Shown: positions 27,734 through 38,800, counted from the stretch's first letter. The stretch is DNA of 64,000 nt from Penelope pileata (GCA_013396635.1 WBMW01005313.1:1119996-1183995); one strand, 5' to 3'. The notes: generated from the sequence alone by a model not told the origin. Translations and numbers: made by a program.

Positions 27734-27999
27734 AAATAAAGGTGTGGAATCGAATTTCTCCATACAGAAAAAATGGCACCCCCTGACATTCATCAACGCT
27801 TGCTGAATGTTATGGAGACCAAGCAGTGGATGTGAGCACAGTGAGTCTGTGGTGATGCGTTTCAGCAGTGGAGACAGCGACAGGGGGCACCTCTGCTGGT
27901 GCAGATTTTTACGAGTGCTGCATACAGACTCTTGCTCATCACTGGCGAAAATGCATAGCTAAGGTGATGAGTTTACGGCTGAGAATTTGCTCTATCAAA
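27734..27999 (+). repeat. First member of exact 266-bp duplication
   Basis: Every base of this block recurs at 28001-28266, offset 267, with only the N at 28000 between them. Identity extends right up to the N, the pattern expected when two overlapping contigs were placed end to end rather than merged. Confidence 0.95.
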
Positions 28000-28000
28000 N
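28000..28000. other. Single-N assembly join
   Basis: One ambiguous base sits exactly between the two identical 266-bp blocks. It marks a gap or forced join in the assembly rather than a real base. Confidence 0.95.
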
Positions 28001-28266
28001 AAATAAAGGTGTGGAATCGAATTTCTCCATACAGAAAAAATGGCACCCCCTGACATTCATCAACGCTTGCTGAATGTTATGGAGACCAAGCAGTGGATGT
28101 GAGCACAGTGAGTCTGTGGTGATGCGTTTCAGCAGTGGAGACAGCGACAGGGGGCACCTCTGCTGGTGCAGATTTTTACGAGTGCTGCATACAGACTCTT
28201 GCTCATCACTGGCGAAAATGCATAGCTAAGGTGATGAGTTTACGGCTGAGAATTTGCTCTATCAAA
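28001..28266 (+). repeat. Second member of exact 266-bp duplication
   Basis: Identical to 27734-27999 and probably redundant. Open frames of the mariner remnant, such as the one beginning METATGGTSAGADFYECC, occur at both 27868 and 28135 for this reason. Confidence 0.95.
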
Positions 28267-28439
28267 TTGTGTTGTTGTGCTCTTTGTAACAGCTGTAGTT
28301 TCCAAGAAATAAATAGGAGGCATTACTTTCGGAGCAACCTCTGTACAAGTAATCTTTGTGATCCATGAGGTTTCACAAACTGTGCAATAAATGCAAACTA
28401 TAGTTGTGCTGAAGACCTTGGAATTTATTGGACTGCCCA
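28191..28439 (+). repeat. First member of exact 249-bp duplication
   Basis: This block recurs at 28441-28689, offset 250, again with a single N between. It covers the right part of the mariner and about 95 bp of unique flank, so mariner biology cannot explain the repeat. Confidence 0.95.
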
Positions 28440-28440
28440 N
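28440..28440. other. Single-N assembly join
   Basis: A second ambiguous base placed exactly at the boundary between identical 249-bp blocks. Confidence 0.95.
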
Positions 28441-28689
28441 ACAGACTCTTGCTCATCACTGGCGAAAATGCATAGCTAAGGTGATGAGTTTACGGCTGAG
28501 AATTTGCTCTATCAAATTGTGTTGTTGTGCTCTTTGTAACAGCTGTAGTTTCCAAGAAATAAATAGGAGGCATTACTTTCGGAGCAACCTCTGTACAAGT
28601 AATCTTTGTGATCCATGAGGTTTCACAAACTGTGCAATAAATGCAAACTATAGTTGTGCTGAAGACCTTGGAATTTATTGGACTGCCCA
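28441..28689 (+). repeat. Second member of exact 249-bp duplication
   Basis: Identical to 28191-28439. It begins in the middle of the mariner, ends in flanking DNA, and is best read as unmerged contig overlap. Confidence 0.95.
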
Positions 28690-31184
28690 TAAAAGCATAG
28701 ACTTTATCCTATTTCCTATGACACTTCACCAAAATGTTTCTGTTTGAGGGCAGTATGGGATGAGTGTTTTAACTGCTATGAAGTGTGTGCTTTGCATTTT
28801 AATTTCTAATTAATTACAATCTTACTACAGTAGGTACTTTATATTGGGTTATATTAGCTGGTACAGTATTAAGTGTTCTGTTAGAGAAGGTGGAGTTAGA
28901 AAAAGAATCTGATCTGTCTTTTTCCTAGAAATAAGATGCCACCTATTTTGGACAAATCTGTACTGCTTGCCATTAACTTCAACTAATTCATCAGTCAGCT
29001 TCTTGCTCATTCATGCCCCAAGATCCTCCACTGTTTTTGCATGACTGCACTAGGCACAGAATATTTTTCCTGATATGGTGCATTTTTTATTTTTGAAAGA
29101 CATCTCTTCCCTTGATATTGGCAGTGTGAGCTGTCTGACAGTGGTAGCATTTATAAACATTATCCTTTAGAACTTGCATATCTGGCTGAAACCTACAGTT
29201 ACTCCCCAAGTTCTTACAGAAGTGCTTCCAAGGATAAAACACTTTCATGGCATTTCCAGTTTTCTGTTCCAAAGAAAAAAAAAACTGAAGTCCTGCTTAT
29301 GACTGAAACAGCTCATATTCTACTTCTCCTTTTCCACCAGTGTTTATTATTTATCGTTGTCTTCACAAAAGCAGGTCAGCATGTTGTCATATTTGGACAC
29401 AACTGTCAAGTAGCACTGAATGTTAAAAAGAGGGATTATGAAACAAGCTGCATCTGAAACTATGTCCTTGTGGCTTCTGGGTTTTAAAAAAACATGAAAG
29501 CAAAAATAAAGGTGGTCTGAATAGCTCTGGAAATAGATCGAAGATTCTGGATTATTAGCTACTCTAGGTAAAACAGACATTTTTATATCCAGCTTTTGCA
29601 TTTTCTTCAAATAATCAAGACATCTTATGTTTAAATTGATTGTGAGTTGTATTTAAAAAAAAAAACCACAAATGGAATTGCATGTTAAGCAGACAGACAT
29701 ATCCAGAAGAGATATTCAGTCATATACCTAGCTTTACTCATGTTGGTAAGTAGAGTGATTTTGTCTGGAATTGTGATGTGGGCAAGCGTCTAGGGATACG
29801 TCTCACTAGATTGTGAGTCTCCCTGTGTGTTGTCCTGACTCCACACCAATCCAGGCACCAAGTAGCTGCCCTCCAGCTCTTTCCCATACATCTCCAGCAG
29901 CCACTTTTCTGAAGGAAGAGGAAGTGGGCCGTTCAGCCAGGAGAATGCTCATTTGGAAAGCTGAAATGTACACAATGTGATTGTGGTGTATTGTCTGCAT
30001 AGCAAGACTCAGAACTTACTGATGCTTAATCATTTGATACTAGCCAGTTTATTCCCAGCAGAGTGATACAAATGTAGTATCACAGAGTCAGCAGGACATA
30101 GATGTATTTTAGCCCTGAGATAATGTCTTGATCAACAAACAGAAATCAAGGGCTCTTGAGTTTTCCTTGATTGTTATCACTGCCTTTTGTTCAGGGTGCT
30201 ACGGAAATCTGAGCTGTGCTATCTTTCAGCATCCCCATATACAACACAGTTGTATTTTGTTCATCTGTTTAAAGGATTCTGTTTGAATCACAGTGAACCT
30301 CAAATGCTGTCACAGGTAGTGGACTGATCATCCCCAAGACACTCTGGAAATACTATCAGGGAACTGTCCAGCAAAAATTTCTTGCTTGAAGAGTGTGTTT
30401 CAGCATTGTGCCCCTTTTGGTGGTGTTACCTGCTGCAGAGAGCAAGCTGTTAACAGGTAACAGGTGTCTTCTGGGAGGACTATGTAACTCCCTGTTCTGG
30501 TTTATGTGTTCTCTTCTCTGCCCAATTCTGCCAGAAACATTTATTCTTTAAGTCAAGCAATAGGAATAGATTTGGTTCTTAAAGATAAGGAAGGAGGTAG
30601 TGGATACAAGCGGAGAAGGAAACCTCTCTTCCATCTATTTGATGCCATCCACTGTCTGCCTACAGGGTGCAGTGATAGACTACACCTTGGTAGACTACAC
30701 TACATTGGTGCATGCTAGACTGGAAGTAGGAAAGACCGAAAGGCCTTAAGCTTGTCATTCAGCTCAAATATTCAAATTTCCCTTTCTCTGTGCTTCCTTC
30801 TTGCCTTCCATGGTCAGAGATTCCTCTCTTCTAATTCAAAATTTGCTGGTGAATGTTTTTGTTGTGTAAAATTCTTACCCATCTGTCTACCCAAACAGGA
30901 GAACTTTAAAGAGAGACTTTCAATACAATTCAGTCTAATGTGTGGAGTTCTTTGCAAGCAGTTGGACATTTTGCTACAAAACATATTTGTTTTCTTAGAG
31001 AACAAGGATATGCATGTAGTGGAAATTATCTTTTTATTCAGGACTTCCTCTGGTATCACTTTTACTCTTCCATACTTTTGCCATTTTACATCTGCAATAC
31101 TGACCCTGTTGAGTAAGGTGCTAACTGCTTCTGTCTACTCCATCATCTGAAATGAGACCCAACATTAACATCCTGTTAGACACC
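28690..31184. other. Unique AT-rich DNA, no gene recognised
   Basis: No repeat family recognised. A short A-run lies near 29654-29665. The 132-codon plus frame at 30752-31150 overlaps an 81-codon minus frame and has no known domain. Confidence 0.6.
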
Positions 31185-31784
31185 TGTACTGGTTTCAGCT
31201 GGGACAGAGCTGATTTTCTTCACAGTGCTTGGCATGATGCTATGTTTTGGCTTCAGGTGAAAAACAGTGTTGATAACACACTGACGTTTTAGTTGTTGCT
31301 GAGTAGTGCTGCACAGAGCCAAGGACATTTCGGTCTCTCAATTTCTTCTACTGCCCTGCCAGCAAGGAGATGGGAGGGGACAGGACCAGGTCAGCTGGCC
31401 CAAGCTGCCCAAAGGAATATTCCATACCATATGACATCATGTGAAAAAAACCTTTAAAATTGTGAGGAATTGGCTGGGGGCAGCTGCTGCTCGGGGACTG
31501 GCTGGGCATTGTTTGGTGGGTGGTGAGCAATTGCTTTATGCATCACTTGTTTTGTACACGTATTATATATATGTATGTACATATATTTAAATGTATATAT
31601 ATACAAAATTATCATTAGTGTTATTATTTTCCATTTCTCTTCCTTTTCTGTCTTAGTAAATGGTTTTTATCTTAACCCAAGAATTTCACTTTGCTATTTT
31701 TTTACAATTCTCTCCTTGGTCCTACTGGGAGAGTGAGTGAACGGCCATGTGGTGCTGAGCTGCCTGCCGGGTTAAACCATAACA
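31185..31784 (+). mobile_element. Solitary LTR of an avian ERVL-like retrovirus
   Basis: A 600-bp unit begins TGTACTGGTTTCAGCTGGGA and ends GGTTAAACCATAACA, giving the TG...CA-type ends of a long terminal repeat. Inner landmarks match the common bird ERVL-type LTR as I remember it: 'ccaaaggaatattccatacc' with 'atatgacatcatg', then 'gtctt', 'ttatcttaaccca' and a terminal 'gagagtgagtgaacggc'. The flanking 5 bp are ACACC on the left and GCACC on the right, an imperfect target-site duplication (4 of 5). No second LTR and no gag, pol or env sequence is nearby, so this is a solo LTR left by recombination between the two LTRs of a provirus. An AT microsatellite has grown inside it. Confidence 0.85.
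31559..31605 (+). repeat. AT-rich microsatellite inside the LTR
   Basis: About 45 bp of alternating TA and TGTA units (CG at 31559-31560 then TATTATATATATG and similar). It lies within the 3' half of the solo LTR, so it expanded after or during integration. Confidence 0.8.
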
Positions 31785-33400
31785 GCACCTTGCATGGATA
31801 ACTAGAGATGAGTAACAGAGACGACTGAAAGAGTTCACAGGCATTCTCCACTCTGCTTCTGTAATTGTCTAGATCTTGATTTAAGATTTGCCTGCTGCCA
31901 GAAATGAATTATACCGCAGAATTTGTGTTCTTCCTATTTGAACTCTGGAATGCCATTAGTGATGATTTGTGCCAGATATCATTAAAATTATGCATGAAAA
32001 GTATAAATAATCTGCAAAACAATTACAGACTTAAAATCCCAGGGCATTTTTTGGGCCATCCGAAGCTCTCCCTGTTTGAACGAGAGTTTAACATACAGAA
32101 GGAAAAGCTATAGTAGGTCCTTAAAGCTGCTTTCAGGATTATTTTATTTTGATATTACTTTATTTTGATGCTCATGTCTTATCTAGAGATGAAGTAAATT
32201 TGGTGCCCCAGCATCTTAGCAAAACTGGGCCTGAGAGAACCTAAAAATTCCACCCTGAAGCTGAATGCACTTGATATGCGACTCTTACTGGAAGTGGGAA
32301 TAGACAGCACTTCAGAGCACTATGAACCTAAATAACTTGTTGGCAATTATTTTTTTCTATGATATATTTAAATCACTAGAAATATGACTGCTAGCCATGA
32401 TTTGAACCAGGTACAGTGTGGGCAGATAGTATACAAATTTCCCTACATGAGATCTGCTAATGCATCTCAGTTTGAATTTGTAGATCTGCCAAGTTTCACT
32501 CATTTGGAGAGAGGCTTCCTCATTTGGGATTAATTTTAAGACTCTTTTAAAAAACATCTCTGCTTGTGATGAAACATTTTGCTGTGTGTGAATGAGATGT
32601 ATAAAATCTCATTCTAAAGGCCAAATTCGTCTCTGGTGTAACTTCTGGGGAATTCCCATGATGCTTTGAAATCTTCCTCATTCAGATGATCACAGCTCAA
32701 GGAGCCTGAACACTCCTTCCATTTGATCCCTGTGCATTTTGCACAGAGTGCCAGTCGTACATTGGTTTTCTGATGTGTTCATATGGAGTGAGAGATGAGG
32801 TAGTCAGAGATCATTTCCACTTTAAACTAAGCCAGAGAGAAAATTCTACTGATGAAGTGAATGTGACATGTTGCTTCACTACACATATGTAGGAATAATG
32901 TGCACTTTACAACATATATATAAATACATATCGAATAGTAAAATTTTCCTTTTTATTTTTTTCCAAAATAAACATATAAAGAAATTAGTTGGTGAAAGAA
33001 GCTGTGCCCAGTGTAAAGCTGTAATATTTATTGCCACTAAGATATCTACCTGCCTTTTGGAACACAATAAACAATGAGCAACAAAGCAAAACAGAAAACA
33101 AAAATCCAAAACCAAGCCCTGAACTGCTACTGTGAGCTGATAATATCATTCAGGACTAAAGGTTCCTTTTGTCTTCTGTGTGATTCTAAAAAACTCTCAG
33201 ACTGATAAAATCAGCAAGGACAGGGCAATTGTCATTGCTCATTTTATGACCTCGGGCATTGCTCCAGTGCCTCAGTCTGCCTTGGCACCATTAGTCCCTA
33301 GACTGCTTCTGCTGATCTTAAAGAGGCTTTTGTTGGTAATCAGTACAGACTCCGGAATCCCAGGACACCACTGCTAGTTATGCTGAGCTAAAATCATAAG
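31785..33400. other. Unique AT-rich DNA, no gene recognised
   Basis: No recognised repeat or exon. A TATA-type alternation lies near 32915-32925. Open frames are below 80 codons. Confidence 0.6.
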
Positions 33401-33880
33401 GAGTGCAAGCAATAACAAGCACCAAGGCCCATGCTGACCCTTAGCAGCTGTTTATATGCAATCAGAAGTAAGCAAATGACTTTCCAAATGAAAAGGCATG
33501 TTTTTGGAACTGATAATAAATCAATCTTTAAAGAACGAGAAATACTTATTAGTTTTATTCTCTGCTAGGTTGTAAAAAAACCAAATAAGAACCCCTGCCT
33601 TAGAGCCAGACGGCTTTCATATATAGAGATTTAAAGGGGTTGCACATCAAAAGGGGGCATTTAATAGCGCTCACATGACAGAAGAACACTACTGCATTTC
33701 TGAAAGTGATACACTCCAGCTTAATGAAAGGTAACTTTCAGAAAATCAGCTAAATTCCCACCAAATCTTTGGTAATTAGTAAAAATATAATGTAGATGTA
33801 CTTAGAGGGGAAAAGGAATAATAAACAACACTATTCTGATATTGCGAATTTCAATATTGCGGATAACGTGGTGAGGCAGC
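33401..33880. promoter_or_regulatory. Candidate conserved non-coding block (weak)
   Basis: About 480 bp of complex sequence without repeats or long open frames, rich in AT-core motifs usable by homeodomain and POU factors, such as 'atatgcaatcagaagtaagc', 'ctttggtaattagtaaaaat' and 'tttaatagcgctcacatgac'. The texture resembles vertebrate enhancers, but this is an impression; no alignment was available. Confidence 0.2.
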
Positions 33881-33919
33881 TCCTGCTTCAAAAAGACTGA
33901 AGGTAATTAATAACAGAGG

Positions 33920-34200
33920 GGGCTTTTACAGAGGCAGGCGAGAGAAGGCAGCAGAGCCCTACGTGAAGGGGGATGTGCTGCCCCAGTGCTGTGAACCCCA
34001 CGCAGCCCCACTCCACGTCCTCAGGGCAGCCTTGGTGGGAAGTCAGAGCCCATGTCTGGCCCTGGTGGCATGGCTGCTGGCAGGGCCATGGCCTCCTTCC
34101 CTGGCTGATGTGCCTCTGGTGGGTGAGCAGCTGGAGGACATTCACCTGCACTCTCCTGATGATGGTCACCTATTCCTGTTGAGACCTTATATCTCGTGAA
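33920..34200. other. GC-rich patch, open on both strands, unidentified
   Basis: This 280-bp stretch is clearly GC-richer than its surroundings and is open in several frames (93 codons minus at 33888-34169, 78 codons plus at 33963-34199). The translations are rich in Trp, Pro, His and Gln, with no domain I recognise. It may be a decayed retrocopy, an unlisted repeat or simply base-composition drift. Confidence 0.35.
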
Positions 34201-34431
34201 GAAGTAACTTTCTTCTCTCTCTCTCTTTTTATCGGCTTTGTAACCTGATGGATTTTATGAGGAACAGATCAAAGGCAGGATTCATCTGTCTGAATTAGGG
34301 GTCTAAATCTGAACTGGCCAGGTTTCTAAGAACAGTTTGTCTCATTCTGAAGAAGACCTGTAAAATAGTTCAAATGAGCTACACCACAGCAGTACCTTGA
34401 AAGAAGCTGATCATTGCTGTTCCAGGTATAG

Positions 34432-35223
34432 ATGTCCGTATGGCAGGCTTTGCCATCCTCATGTTTTCCTTTTGTTGGTTATGAATCCTGGGTCAAGAAA
34501 AGGTTGGGAATACTAGAGCAAGATGAGCAATACTGTGTTTGTATCCATGGTGTTGTTTTCAGCTTTTGCAGAGAACTACCACACCCCTCTGATGTTTTCT
34601 TCATAACATACCAACTGCTACAGAATTGGCACAATGCAATATTAATGGAAGAAATCTGGGTTGAATTCCTTTAAAATCAACATCCTTATAAATCTAATAG
34701 ATACTTGGATGTTGACTTGTTAGTAACCATCTGCAGAATTTTAAAATCTGAAGCTTGTATTAGTGTTATAATTAATAAACAAAAGTCCTCAGATTTAAAA
34801 ATGTCAAAGACATCATTAGCCACACTATATTTTTATGATGCTATCTCTAAAAGTATATTAAAGTGCTTTGAAATTGGCCTTATCCCTCACTACAATACTG
34901 TAAGTAAGAGGAAAGATTCTTTATTGCCATTCTACACAAAAATGGAAGAAATTACTGAGATGGATTGGCCAAATCTTGAAGTGCGTGGTTGTGTGCTAAG
35001 AAACATTCTCGTGTTGATTGTAAGACACAAGGGAGAAGGAGAGAAAGGCTCTGCGACGGCAGCAGTGCAGAAGCAGTGGTCTAGTCTGTCAGTCCTACCT
35101 CAGGGACAAGCACAAATAGCCCATGCTGCAGCATGGGCATGCTGCAGCTCTGGGCATGCAGAAGCTGCTCTAGGGATGGGTTTGCATGTGTATTCAGAGA
35201 GCCATCTAAGAAAGCAGCCATGA
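34432..35223 (+). other. Two successive open frames of unknown meaning
   Basis: An 80-codon frame (34432-34674) is followed 30 bp later by a 172-codon frame (34705-35223), the longest in the window. The first two thirds of the longer frame are AT-rich, which makes the lack of stops somewhat unusual. The last third is GC-rich and low in complexity (repeated Ala, Gln, His). I recognise no domain, signal peptide or splice pattern, and no promoter-like sequence stands out. Chance or a decayed retrocopy is likelier than a real gene. Confidence 0.2.
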
Positions 35224-35655
35224 AACATACGCTTGCCTGAAGTGACCAACAAGAGGAAGAAGTGAGGAAGAGGAGGAAGGAGGTGAGGAGGGATGCCACT
35301 GGAGACTCCAGAGGAGTCAGCCAGGCCATTGGACACATTTCTTTTCTTCCTGGCACGATTTGCTATGTGCACTGTCAGGTGCCCAGTAACAATTAGGATA
35401 TGCTAATTGCTGAATGAGGTATGCTAATGATCAGATGAAGCAGATGCTAATAAGGTTGGCAGGGGTACAGATACCCTGATAGCTGAGTAGCAACATAATG
35501 TTTTGAGCCAAAAACACTGGGAAGGTGAGGGTAGGGGGAGATGCCCAGCTGACCTCTCTGAAGGCCTTTTCTCACAAAAGCAAGACTGTAATTTAGGAGA
35601 GGTTGCAGGAGAGGTGCTTGTGCTGCTTTTGTAATCTGAGTATGAATAGGAGTCT
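35224..35655. repeat. Possible unclassified interspersed repeat next to CR1
   Basis: The stretch has a G/A-rich block (35250-35300), three ATGCTAAT motifs and then the segment 'caggagaggtgcttgtgctg'. It joins directly to CR1 sequence at about 35660, in frame with the CR1 ORF on the minus strand. The mosaic character suggests an older transposon or LTR piece, but I cannot name a family. Confidence 0.3.
35400..35451 (+). promoter_or_regulatory. Three ATGCTAAT motifs at about 21-23 bp spacing
   Basis: ATGCTAAT occurs at 35400-35407, 35421-35428 and 35444-35451. The starts are 21 and 23 bp apart, about two helical turns. The motif is one base from the POU octamer ATGCAAAT. A same-face cluster of POU-type sites is possible, though decayed repeat units would look the same. 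Confidence 0.35.
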
Positions 35656-35832
35656 GCCTGCAGAATAGACATATTGTCTCTAAATGTTTCTTGAACACTT
35701 CCAGGGATGGTGACTCCACCACCTCAGGTAGCCTGTTTCAATGCTTTACCACTTTTTCTGAGGAGAAATTTTTTCTGATATCCAACCTGAACCTCCCCTG
35801 GCGCAACTTAAGGCTATTCCCTCTCATAAAGA
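35656..35832 (-). mobile_element. CR1 LINE fragment, antisense
   Basis: Read on the minus strand, the DNA encodes RKNF, then HWNRLPEVVESPSLEVFKKH with one frameshift near 35745, the C-terminal part of CR1 ORF2 also seen at 3.7 kb. The plus strand shows the familiar antisense text 'ccagggatggtgactccacc' and 'cctgaacctcccctggcgca'. Unlike a normal CR1 end, the frame does not reach a stop and a CR1 3' UTR, but runs on into unrelated DNA. Confidence 0.85.
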
Positions 35833-38800
35833 TGAGAAGTCAGACACATGGTAGCTGTAGGAGTATTTGGTATTACCATGAAACCACTCAGTAAACAAAG
35901 TGCCATGTGGCTTATTCCAAACTTTGGTGTTATTGTACACGTGTGATGGAGGCATGTAGGCAACCGGAGGGACTGAGCTCTCCCAGCACAGAAAAAAATG
36001 TATGTTCCCTGTGAACTTTCCAAATATTTATGGACAGTTAGTCTGAAGGCTCCTGCTGTGCCAAGGACACATTTGTTAAGTACAAGTGGGTAAGGCAAAT
36101 GAGATGTGCTGTCATTTGACTTTGATGTTGCATATTGATATTTTCTTCATAAAAAAAATTCCAGCCGAACAAAATCACCTGTAAATCTTGACGGTTTATT
36201 TTTGGCTGTGTTTAAAAAAACAAAACAACTTTTTTTAAAAAAACTTTTGCCATTTTCCTACATTTTGTAGAATTAACTATAAAATTAAAGGTTTACTCTG
36301 GGACCTGAGAAATGAGACCAATTCTAAGGATCACTGACGATTCAGTTAGCTGACATTGGGGTTCATATTCTAAATCTCTCCTACCCCTTATGAAGGCAAC
36401 TGCATATTATGCTTTACTGAATTTCTGTTCATAGTTTCTGATTTCACCTCCAGAAATTTCTAAGGTCTTAACAAAACATACAGCATTTGATTGGACGTCT
36501 CAAGCAGAATATACAGATAATTCAGAATGCATGCACATACTTCTGCCTGGTTCCAGAACCACCCAGCCCACTGCAAACTTCCCTGTTTGACTGGAGAGGT
36601 CCCTAGATCCCAAAACTGTGCCTTTCTACACGTTCAGACCTGTCTTACCCTTGTCAGTTAATATCATGCTTCAGTTTCACCCCAGTCAGCAGGCAGAAAC
36701 CGGCAATCCCCCACTCTCGCCAGTTCTCTTTAGCACTTGACCTGTCTGCTAACTACCTTGCAGCTCTCTTGGAGTGCGTTTTTAACACAAGTCAGTGGAA
36801 ACTACAGCTTTCTTTCCAAAACCATCTAGAAGAGGAAACGGTAGAGGTCTGATTTAGAAATAGTGTTTAAGTGAGAATCAACAAAATTGGATTAACCTTG
36901 TCCTCTGCCTCTGGGAGCATCCACTTCTCAGAAAAATATCCCAATCTTGAGCAAACTTTTTGCTCTGCAAATGAGAGGGAAGATGTTTGTACTGAAGTAT
37001 TAGAGAGTTTCTCTGGAGAGAAAGAAACACCAGTGTGTGCTTTGGTACTTGTGTGTGACCTTTACAACAGGATCCCCCTAGAACCTGTCTATATACTCAT
37101 TCTGCGTCCCACCCTTGGATCTGGGACCTAAAAATTAAACCCTATTATGACAAAAAGGCCATTAGTGGTTTTGGCCTCATATATTTTAACAGTACAATAT
37201 CTGTTGCAAGAGGATAAGGCTTTGGCCCTGAAATTTCCTTAGCTGTTTTTAAATACCACCTTCTGGGATGGAATAGCATTTATATTCCTTGCATGTTTCC
37301 CTCTCGGTTTTATATTAGGTTTTAAGCTATTCCTGGTGAGGACTATGAATTGATAAATGTTTGTGAAGTGCTTAGTGTGTTGATTATCCAAGGATCGGCA
37401 CTATCGGGTACTGAGTTTTGAAGGACTGGCTGGTGAATTGCAGCCTCCACTCAGCTGAGGAGTTAGAGACTCTTGCAAGATATGTAGGATTGCTTACAGT
37501 CCAAGGGGCAGTGACAACTTCAGTGGCATAAACAGTAAGTTTTCAGGGTACGTATCTCATTTGTTTTTCTCAAGTTGATTTTTTTCAACTACAAAGGTTT
37601 TTCCCCCTTTTTCCCTCTATTTTACTTATAGAAATCAAGTAGCTGTGAAAACTCTCTCTGGGTGCTGCCAGAGGATAACACAGAGTGAGGATCTAGCTGA
37701 GGTAAACATAAGAATTCAGTAGCTTAGAGCTAATACAAATGTTAATGTTTAAACTATGCATCCCTGCCACTAAGACGGTGTGTTTCTTTTTGGGAAGCTG
37801 TGTAAGGGTGGTCAATTTAAGTGGTAATGGATAATGGATTACCTGTGAATTTTAATAGCACATTTAATTGGCACGTATGGCTACGGGCTCACCATCCATG
37901 TGTGAGAGTTATAATGAGATGGCTTTGAAGGGGAGGAGAATGAGCTGAGCACTCTGCTGTGATGCCCTCATCTTAAGACGGAGGCCAGGCTGCCCTTGCA
38001 GGAATAAGCATTGTCTTCTGTGACAAATCTGGCACCAGAAATGGTGCCAGAAGCTGCATCTTTCCTCCTTCAGAAACTGAAGTCCCTTGCTGTCTTGGCC
38101 AGTTATACTCATAAACATGGGCACCAAGGTAGATCAAGGAGAAGTTAAACAACTTTCAGGAAGCCAAGAACAAAGTCAAAAAGCACATAATCTATATCAG
38201 TTATTTTATATTATGTAAGGTTTCTTTATTCCCATTCTTCATTTTGGGTATGTGTTGATCACTGTCCTCTACTGCATTCAGCTAAGATCTTTTCCTCATA
38301 AAGAAATGAACTAAGTGAATGAGCTTGAAGACAAATTTTAAAATATTAAAAGCTGTCCTTCACCTCAAATCTACTCTTATGTTAGTGGTTTACATACATA
38401 ATTTAATAACTTGCATTTTTTTATATAATCTGACAGTTGTAAATGAAACTGAATTTGGGAAAAATATGCTGGTACGTGGAATCTGGAAACACGCATTTGC
38501 ATTGGTAAGGCACTAGTGTATATTTTGGAGAGTTCATATTACCCCTCATTGTGGTTAGTGGTTAGTATGACTATCATGTTTTTGCAGTATTACGTATCCG
38601 AGAAAATGTAATTTTTTCTATTCCTTTTAAAATCAAATTACAATGTGACATTCAATAAAATATCTTTTGTGCAGCTAATAAAAATGAGATCCCATCTCAC
38701 TGCTTTGACAAATAAACCCCACAAGTCAAAATACTGCCTCTGATACAGTTTATAGCTTAAGCTTTCATGTCAGACTTTCCTATAAAAAAGCCCCATTATT

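Larger units (their letters stand above)
27541..28345 (+). mobile_element. Galluhop-type mariner, non-autonomous copy 2, with false internal duplication
   Basis: This is a second deleted mariner of the same kind and orientation as the one at 16.15 kb. The left repeat is mutated ('gattcttcaaaaattatgcc'); the right repeat is well kept ('ggcattactttcggagcaac', ending at TA 28344-28345). The span includes a duplicated block, 28001-28266, created at the N at 28000. Without it the element is about 538 bp, close to copy 1 once its lost right repeat is counted. A second partial image of the right half appears at 28441-28595. Terminal repeats are complementary over about 30 bp. Confidence 0.9.

Noticed and set aside
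27868..28618. Repeated open frames beginning METATGGTSAG and MQTIVVLKT
   Set aside because: They are mariner remnants read through the N positions; the repetition is the assembly duplication, not a gene family.
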